The notes beneath the pieces were generated by a model that saw nothing but the letters and a program-made list of their open reading frames with translations, did no database searches and was not told the origin of the DNA. The position numbers and the translations under genes were made by a program. From Gelidibacter sediminis (GTDB lineage: Bacteria; Bacteroidota; Bacteroidia; Flavobacteriales; Flavobacteriaceae), in the NCBI RefSeq assembly GCF_004364975.1, contig NZ_SOBW01000007.1:372001-436000 (forward strand): DNA of 64,000 nucleotides. The letters are read 5' to 3'. Shown piece after piece: positions 58,962-64,000 of the stretch (positions are counted from its first letter, which is position 1; each line of letters begins with the position of its first letter).

Positions 58962-60623
58962 CTATTTTATTTCTAATAGGACAATGTCATATTCTGAATC
59001 TATTTGAACGCGACCGTCAATCACCTTTGACTCTTGTTTTGAATACGCATCTCGCACTGTTGAACCTTCCTTAAACACCCGAGATACGTCTAAGGTTTTT
59101 ATTCCCGTTGACAACTCAAGACCTACTACAACAACATCTTCAAAATCATCATTTTTGTAACTTCTATAGAACATATAAGGACTTTCGGTAATCATTTGAT
59201 GCACGCCAGCGCCAACTGCAGGATGATTTTTCCTGAACTGTCCCAACTTCTGCCAATGATTTAAAACACTTTTTGTATGGGCTTCAGAAGTGATGCTTTC
59301 CCAATTCATAAACGAACGCAAGGTCGCGTCTCCCACAGTGCCTTCTATAACCAACGCCCTTGCGGATTCATCACCATAATACACTTGTGATGTTCCAGGA
59401 GCTAATAACAGCTTGGTAGCGGTTTCAAAAGGTTTTTCCCTGTTGGCATCAAAAGGTTGGCCATCATCATGAGATGATAAGTAATTCAATACTCCATACC
59501 CTTTTAAAGGATTTTGAAGAGCATCCGTATATTTTTTAAAGAGTTGTTCGTAGCTTAACTGGGCTGCATCATATTTAAACTCAAAATTAATCAAACTGTT
59601 AAAAGCCTTATCAAAATAATTGATGTGTTTTCCGCCTAAGTCATACGCTTTCCCTGAGGATACGCCATAGCCATAAACTTCCCCAACCAAATAAAAATCA
59701 TTCGCATCTAATACCGCTTCTGGATTATTGGTTTTCCATTGATTAAAGGCATAATCACATGCTACTTTAAATTCTTGCCAAACGGATTCCTCCGTATGTT
59801 TTACGGTGTCTACGCGATAGCCATCAATACCATATTCCGTAATATAATCGGTAAGCCATTTCATGATATAAAATCGCGGGGCTCTAGGATGGCCAGTTCG
59901 TTCAAAAAACGCATCCAATTCTGCTACCTCTTGGTCATAACGTCCTTCTGCCTTCCATTTTTCCACAAGTTGCGGTGGCAATGCGACGTTTTCATTACTT
60001 TCCGTTCTAATGTCCGGTAAATTTTGAACCAACGTACACGAAACAGTCGCATCATACGAGCTATAATCGCAGGTAGGATCAGTACGTACCCACTCGTCTG
60101 GCCAAACCGGATCTACAGGTGTGACAGGCCCGGTATGATTGATTACCGCGTCCAACACCACGCGAATCCCTTTACTGTGCGCCGCATCCACCAATGCTTT
60201 TAAATCTTCCTTTGTTCCAAAATTTGGATCAATTGCTGTCCAATCTTTGGTCCAATAGCCGTGAAATCCATAGGTAACACCCGTACCTTCATCAGTTCCT
60301 CCGTGGATTTGCTCCACAATAGGTGTCATCCAAATGGCATTGACACCAAGGTCCGAAAAATAACCTTCTTCAATTTTTTGGGTGATGCCTTTTAAGTCGC
60401 CGCCTTCAAAACCTCTCAATTCCCCTACTTCCTGCGTCCGATCAAAATTCACGTCGTTGGTACTATCGCCATTATGAAATCGATCGGTCAACAAAAAATA
60501 TAAATTAGCGCCTTCCCAAACGAAAGGCGCATTAGTCTTCTCTTCCATGCTCACTCGCGAATTTTCTTCTTGACAACCCATCAGAACAAAACCACAAAGC
60601 AAGCACACTAAAACTTTTGACAT
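58962..60623 (-). CDS. GH13 alpha-amylase-family lipoprotein
   Basis: 553 residues. A lipobox (LMGCQ, Cys about 17) is followed by a full GH13 barrel: region I AVINHTG, the nucleophile Asp in GYRVDTVKH, the acid/base Glu in YLVGEVYGYG, and the third Asp in NYLSSHDDGQ. It ends in a beta-sandwich domain. It would be surface- or periplasm-anchored, attacking starch or maltodextrins. The repeats follow. It is distal in the leftward operon, with the next amylase stop only two bases upstream of its start. Confidence 0.92.
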   Translation of the reverse strand: MSKVLVCLLCGFVLMGCQEENSRVSMEEKTNAPFVWEGANLYFLLTDRFHNGDSTNDVNFDRTQEVGELRGFEGGDLKGITQKIEEGYFSDLGVNAIWMTPIVEQIHGGTDEGTGVTYGFHGYWTKDWTAIDPNFGTKEDLKALVDAAHSKGIRVVLDAVINHTGPVTPVDPVWPDEWVRTDPTCDYSSYDATVSCTLVQNLPDIRTESNENVALPPQLVEKWKAEGRYDQEVAELDAFFERTGHPRAPRFYIMKWLTDYITEYGIDGYRVDTVKHTEESVWQEFKVACDYAFNQWKTNNPEAVLDANDFYLVGEVYGYGVSSGKAYDLGGKHINYFDKAFNSLINFEFKYDAAQLSYEQLFKKYTDALQNPLKGYGVLNYLSSHDDGQPFDANREKPFETATKLLLAPGTSQVYYGDESARALVIEGTVGDATLRSFMNWESITSEAHTKSVLNHWQKLGQFRKNHPAVGAGVHQMITESPYMFYRSYKNDDFEDVVVVGLELSTGIKTLDVSRVFKEGSTVRDAYSKQESKVIDGRVQIDSEYDIVLLEIK

Positions 60624-60625
60624 GC

Positions 60626-62047
60626 TTAGTTGGTTAAAATTTTATATTCCCAAGGTTTTAAAACAATGTTCTCCTTTTTCAATTCTAACTTTTTGCCTTG
60701 GATATAATCCGTAAAACTTCCTTCGAGCGGTGCCGCAACGGATTGCTCTTTATCAGAAAAATTCCCAATAAAGGTTACGGTTTGATCATCTTTTGCACGC
60801 TGAAATGCCAAAACTTTAGCATTAGCAGTTTCCAAATTGGTGTACGATGCTGGATTCTTTCCACCGTTTAAAGCTGGATTTGTATTTTTCAACGCACCAA
60901 GTTTTTCAAGTAATGGCCACATTGTTTTTTTCGTTTTCGGAATTGAATCTTTTTCAAAAAACTTTAATCTGTGGTCCATATCATACTCCATACCTGAATA
61001 AATAAGCGGCATTCCAGGAATCACATAACTAAACGCGGTCATTAAAGGTGCCGCTTCTTTCATGCGCTCATTAATGGTACCACTCCAAGAATTTTCATCA
61101 TGATTGGTCACAAAATTCATCATGATATCATTCTTTTCGTATAACGAATCGATTTGCGCCTTACGATTGTTCCAAGCGTCTAATCCTTTCTTTCCTTGTG
61201 CCAAATCATTCATAATATGGTGCGTATCCCAACCGTAAACCATATCAAAAAGACCATCTTTAGCCAATTCTGGCTCCCAAGCTTCTGCAAGCATAAAAAT
61301 ATCTTTGGTCGCTCTTAGTTGCGGAATAGCTTCCTCCCAGAAATCAGTAGGCACTGAACCCGCTACATCACATCTAAAGCCATCTACGCCTTCTTCCATT
61401 AACCAATATTGCATGTCAGCAATCATCTCTTTGCGCATGTCTTTATTGTCATAATTAAGGTCGGCAACATCCGTCCAATCCGTTCCTTCTGGATAAGTGA
61501 TGTTTCCATCTTTATCCTTTGTATAGTAATCCGGATGGTTTTTGATCCACTCATGATCCCATCCCGTATGGTTTGGTACCCAATCTAAAATGACATACAT
61601 GCCATTGTCGTGCGCCGTTTTGATTAAATTTCTAAAGTCTTCAATGGTTCCAAATTCTGGATTGATTTTAGTAAAATCAGAGACCGCATAATAGCTGCCC
61701 AAGTATTTTGATTGTTCCGCTTCAGGAAAATCTGAGGCGAATTTGCTGTCTGCTCCGCCTGTCGCTTTACGATTGGTCTCGCTAATTGGAAAAATTGGCA
61801 TCAACCAAATGACTTTTACACCCAATTGTTTTAACTGCGGAATGTCTTTAGTGAATTCGTCAAAATGTCCCGAAGGCGAGTATTGACGAATATTGGCTTC
61901 ATAAATCACCCCGGTCTCTAGAACGTCGTCAGTGATCGGTTGAAATGTTTCCTGAGTATTTTCAATGACTGTTAAGTCTTTTTTCGGTTCTTCCTTGCAG
62001 GCCGTAATCAGCATTAAACTGAAGGCTGCTAACATAATTTTTTTCAT
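60626..62047 (-). CDS. GH13 alpha-amylase-family lipoprotein, second
   Basis: 473 residues. A lipobox (MLITACK, Cys about 17) is followed by GH13 motifs: DWVPNHTGWDHEW (region I), the nucleophile Asp in GFRCDVAGSVP, the acid/base Glu in LAEAWEPEL, and the third Asp in FVTNHDENSW. It lacks a long C-terminal extension. It lies in one transcript between the GH31 gene (stop six bases upstream of its start) and the first amylase gene. The two GH13 enzymes differ in motif context, suggesting distinct linkage or chain-length preference. Confidence 0.92.
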   Translation of the reverse strand: MKKIMLAAFSLMLITACKEEPKKDLTVIENTQETFQPITDDVLETGVIYEANIRQYSPSGHFDEFTKDIPQLKQLGVKVIWLMPIFPISETNRKATGGADSKFASDFPEAEQSKYLGSYYAVSDFTKINPEFGTIEDFRNLIKTAHDNGMYVILDWVPNHTGWDHEWIKNHPDYYTKDKDGNITYPEGTDWTDVADLNYDNKDMRKEMIADMQYWLMEEGVDGFRCDVAGSVPTDFWEEAIPQLRATKDIFMLAEAWEPELAKDGLFDMVYGWDTHHIMNDLAQGKKGLDAWNNRKAQIDSLYEKNDIMMNFVTNHDENSWSGTINERMKEAAPLMTAFSYVIPGMPLIYSGMEYDMDHRLKFFEKDSIPKTKKTMWPLLEKLGALKNTNPALNGGKNPASYTNLETANAKVLAFQRAKDDQTVTFIGNFSDKEQSVAAPLEGSFTDYIQGKKLELKKENIVLKPWEYKILTN

Positions 62048-62053
62048 GTGTAG

Positions 62054-64000
62054 TTACTTTAATTTGATGTTTAGTTTTAAATCTTTTGCCGTGTTCCATT
62101 CCAAAGGAATGGTCACCGTATTGTTATCTTCGTTATAATCGAATGCTATTCTCTTGCGGTTTAATTTGATCCATTTTGGCTTAGCGGTGATTTGGTGCAC
62201 CACAAGATCAATCTGCTTAGATTGCGCTGTGTATGCCGATCCAACCTCAGCTTCAAATTCGATTTCAATTTTAGAACGAGTCGTTTCTGATTCGAAGTTC
62301 AGTAGTTCATAATTGCCGTTTTCATAGGCATTGGCAGTTACGCCGTCATCATTATACAATTGCCCCTTACTTTCTTCAACAGATGCGTCATGATAATAAT
62401 GTAATTCAAATTTATTTCCATCGTAATCCTTGGTACTTTGCATTGGGTTTGCCATCGGAATGAATGCGCCTGCACGCACAAAGGTTGGAATGTTATCTTC
62501 AACCACGTTGACGGTTGCTGATTGTCCGCCATCAAATTTGTTGCCGGTATAAAAGTCAAACCAAGTGTTGTTTTTAGGGAAATAAATGTCTTTGCTAATC
62601 ACTTTTGAATTCATAATTGGTGACACCAGAAAATCATCTCCCCAAAAATAAGTGGACGCGTCTGTCTTAAGCGCCTCAGTAGTGTCTTCAAAAAACAACG
62701 GACGCATTAATGGGGTGCCATTTTTATGGTTTTGAAAACTCAAATGGTAATTATAGGGCAGTAATTGATAGCGTAATTCGATAGATTTTTTCGCCAAAAC
62801 TTTGGTATGCTCATCCCAAAAAACAGGTTCTGCAGGCACATCTTCTTGCGCATGCGGACGGTAAATTGGTTGGAAAACGCCGTATTGCAACCAACGCGTA
62901 TAGAGTTCCGGATCTTGAAGATTCCCCGCAAATCCGCCCAAATCAGAGTGCATATAGCCTAAGCCTTGCATGCCCATTTGAAGCGCAATTTCCGGTTGAC
63001 TTTGTAAACCGCCCCAAGTTCTGTTGACATCGCCTGACCACGGAATCATACCAAAACGCTGCGAGCCCGAATAGCCTGCACGCATTAAAATAAAAGGACG
63101 TTGGTTAGGGAAGTCGGCTTTGTATCCTTCTGAAATCAAGCGCGCCCAATCGTGACCGTAAGTATTGTGGATCTCATCTGCCGTTCCTGTGGCATGCAAT
63201 AAGTCTGAAGGATGAACTTCAGGTTCGCCCAAATCGCCCCAAATGCCGGTCACACCCATATCGGCGAGTCCTTTATAAATGTCCCAAAACCAGGTTTTCC
63301 CTTTCGGATTATAAATATCGATCAGTCCCGTATTGCCAAAATAAAAATCATAAGTAAATGGATTTCCGATCGAATCTTTAGCCAGTATATCTTTTTCAAC
63401 AGCCTCTTGCCAACGCTTCGAAGTGGTCAATACAAAGGGTTCTGAAACCAACACCATGTTCACATGATCAGATTTTAAGTTTTTAATCATTTGGGTTGGA
63501 TTTGGAAACGAATCTTTTAAAAATTCTAAATTCCCCATATGGCCTTGAATGTCTTTCCCAAACCAAAAAATATCGATGATGATGGCATCTAACGGAATTT
63601 CTTCATTCCTGAATTTCTGAACAGTCGCTTCTACTTCTTTTTGCGAATGGTAACCAAATCGGCTGGAAAAATTCCCCAAAGCCCAACGTGGCAGCAACGG
63701 TTGCTTTCCGGTTAAATCGGTATAACTATCGATCAAATCGGTCCATGAATCGCCAACAATAACCTGGTAGGTCTTTCTACCCGAGATTGTTTCATAAGTT
63801 AAGGTATTGTCTTTGTGGCTGTCCAAATCTAAAAATCCGATAGGCGCATTATCAAAATGGACCATATAAGTATTGGAAGACATCACAATCGGCATGGTGT
63901 AATTCATCAATTCAGAATGGGTTTCATAGCCATAATGCGCACGGTTATAAAGCTCCAATCGGTAGCCACGGCGGTTCATACCTAAAGCGCGTGCACCACC
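62054..64000 (-). CDS. GH31 alpha-glucosidase, C-terminal part (truncated by right edge)
   Basis: The frame is open from the right edge of the window; the first visible residues GGARALGMNRRGYRLELYNR are internal, so the N terminus is outside. At least 648 residues remain. Visible motifs are DAIIIDIFWFGKDIQGHMG, the catalytic-nucleophile region GIWGDLGEPEVHPSDL (Asp), and the acid/base region MIPWSGDVNRTWGGLQ (Asp), followed by a C-terminal beta-sandwich. GH31 enzymes release glucose from maltooligosaccharides. In Bacteroidota, GH31, GH13 and SusCD genes share an operon; the upstream genes would lie beyond base 64000. Confidence 0.9.
   Translation of the reverse strand, partial: GGARALGMNRRGYRLELYNRAHYGYETHSELMNYTMPIVMSSNTYMVHFDNAPIGFLDLDSHKDNTLTYETISGRKTYQVIVGDSWTDLIDSYTDLTGKQPLLPRWALGNFSSRFGYHSQKEVEATVQKFRNEEIPLDAIIIDIFWFGKDIQGHMGNLEFLKDSFPNPTQMIKNLKSDHVNMVLVSEPFVLTTSKRWQEAVEKDILAKDSIGNPFTYDFYFGNTGLIDIYNPKGKTWFWDIYKGLADMGVTGIWGDLGEPEVHPSDLLHATGTADEIHNTYGHDWARLISEGYKADFPNQRPFILMRAGYSGSQRFGMIPWSGDVNRTWGGLQSQPEIALQMGMQGLGYMHSDLGGFAGNLQDPELYTRWLQYGVFQPIYRPHAQEDVPAEPVFWDEHTKVLAKKSIELRYQLLPYNYHLSFQNHKNGTPLMRPLFFEDTTEALKTDASTYFWGDDFLVSPIMNSKVISKDIYFPKNNTWFDFYTGNKFDGGQSATVNVVEDNIPTFVRAGAFIPMANPMQSTKDYDGNKFELHYYHDASVEESKGQLYNDDGVTANAYENGNYELLNFESETTRSKIEIEFEAEVGSAYTAQSKQIDLVVHQITAKPKWIKLNRKRIAFDYNEDNNTVTIPLEWNTAKDLKLNIKLK

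Overview
This AT-rich window reads as the chromosome of a marine-type member of the Flavobacteriaceae (Bacteroidota). The evidence is a perfect Bacteroidota promoter (TTTG, 19 bases, TATATTTG) upstream of tRNA-Phe, a tamB-tamL pair with a lipoprotein-type TamA, mevalonate-pathway genes instead of visible MEP genes, a type III pantothenate kinase, many lipobox proteins, a Sus-like starch-degradation operon at the right edge, and palindromic intergenic repeats of the kind common in this family. No rRNA, prophage, integron or CRISPR array is present, and the gene order looks chromosomal.

Layout. 0-12.8 kb is housekeeping: an outer-membrane protein running off the left edge, coaX, tRNA-Phe, two tiny membrane proteins, a small esterase, a bile-acid-transporter-like permease, a fasciclin lipoprotein, the tamB-tamL envelope assembly module and a guanine-deaminase-like enzyme. 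13.1-25.0 kb is the most distinctive block. It resembles the arsenosugar-biosynthesis neighbourhood: an AhpD-like peroxidase, radical SAM ArsS, a periplasmic rhodanese, two cluster-type glycosyltransferases, a purine nucleoside phosphorylase whose base-recognition residue is the adenine-type Asp, a membrane fatty-acid-hydroxylase-like protein, a DUF547 lipoprotein, a phosphoesterase, a GH113-like lipoprotein, an FAD oxidoreductase and a membrane polyferredoxin. A decayed REP-associated transposase flanked by matching palindromes sits inside it. 25.1-28.9 kb adds three membrane glycosyltransferases (DPM1-like, processive GT2 and polytopic GT87-like) that could belong to the same lipid or glycan pathway.

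29-34 kb holds a four-gene polyamine operon (speA, speB, a deoxyhypusine-synthase-like enzyme and an acidic small protein). 34-38 kb carries isoprenoid genes (diphosphomevalonate decarboxylase, mevalonate kinase, UbiA-type prenyltransferase) followed by an RluB-like pseudouridine synthase that lacks the canonical catalytic Asp. 38.5-48.7 kb holds a TPR hybrid histidine kinase, a flavoprotein, GDPD, TesB, a DUF2254 protein and a large lipoprotein that fuses a metallophosphatase to an Omp85-like barrel. 48.9-54.4 kb is a compact leftward oxidative-repair operon: msrB, msrA-GNAT fusion, selO, msrA, DUF427, a divergent msrA-like gene and a hydrolase-OsmC fusion. 54.6-58.2 kb has an HD-PycTM fusion (an orphan relative of Pycsar effectors) convergent with a large GAF protein. 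58.2-59.0 kb is non-coding and consists mostly of a 277-base tandem duplication rich in hairpins. 59-64 kb is the distal end of a starch or maltodextrin operon with two GH13 lipoproteins and a GH31 enzyme cut by the right edge.

Functions were assigned by reading motifs and gene order; no searches were run. The arsenic assignment rests on family knowledge of ArsS and its usual neighbours and has not been demonstrated here.
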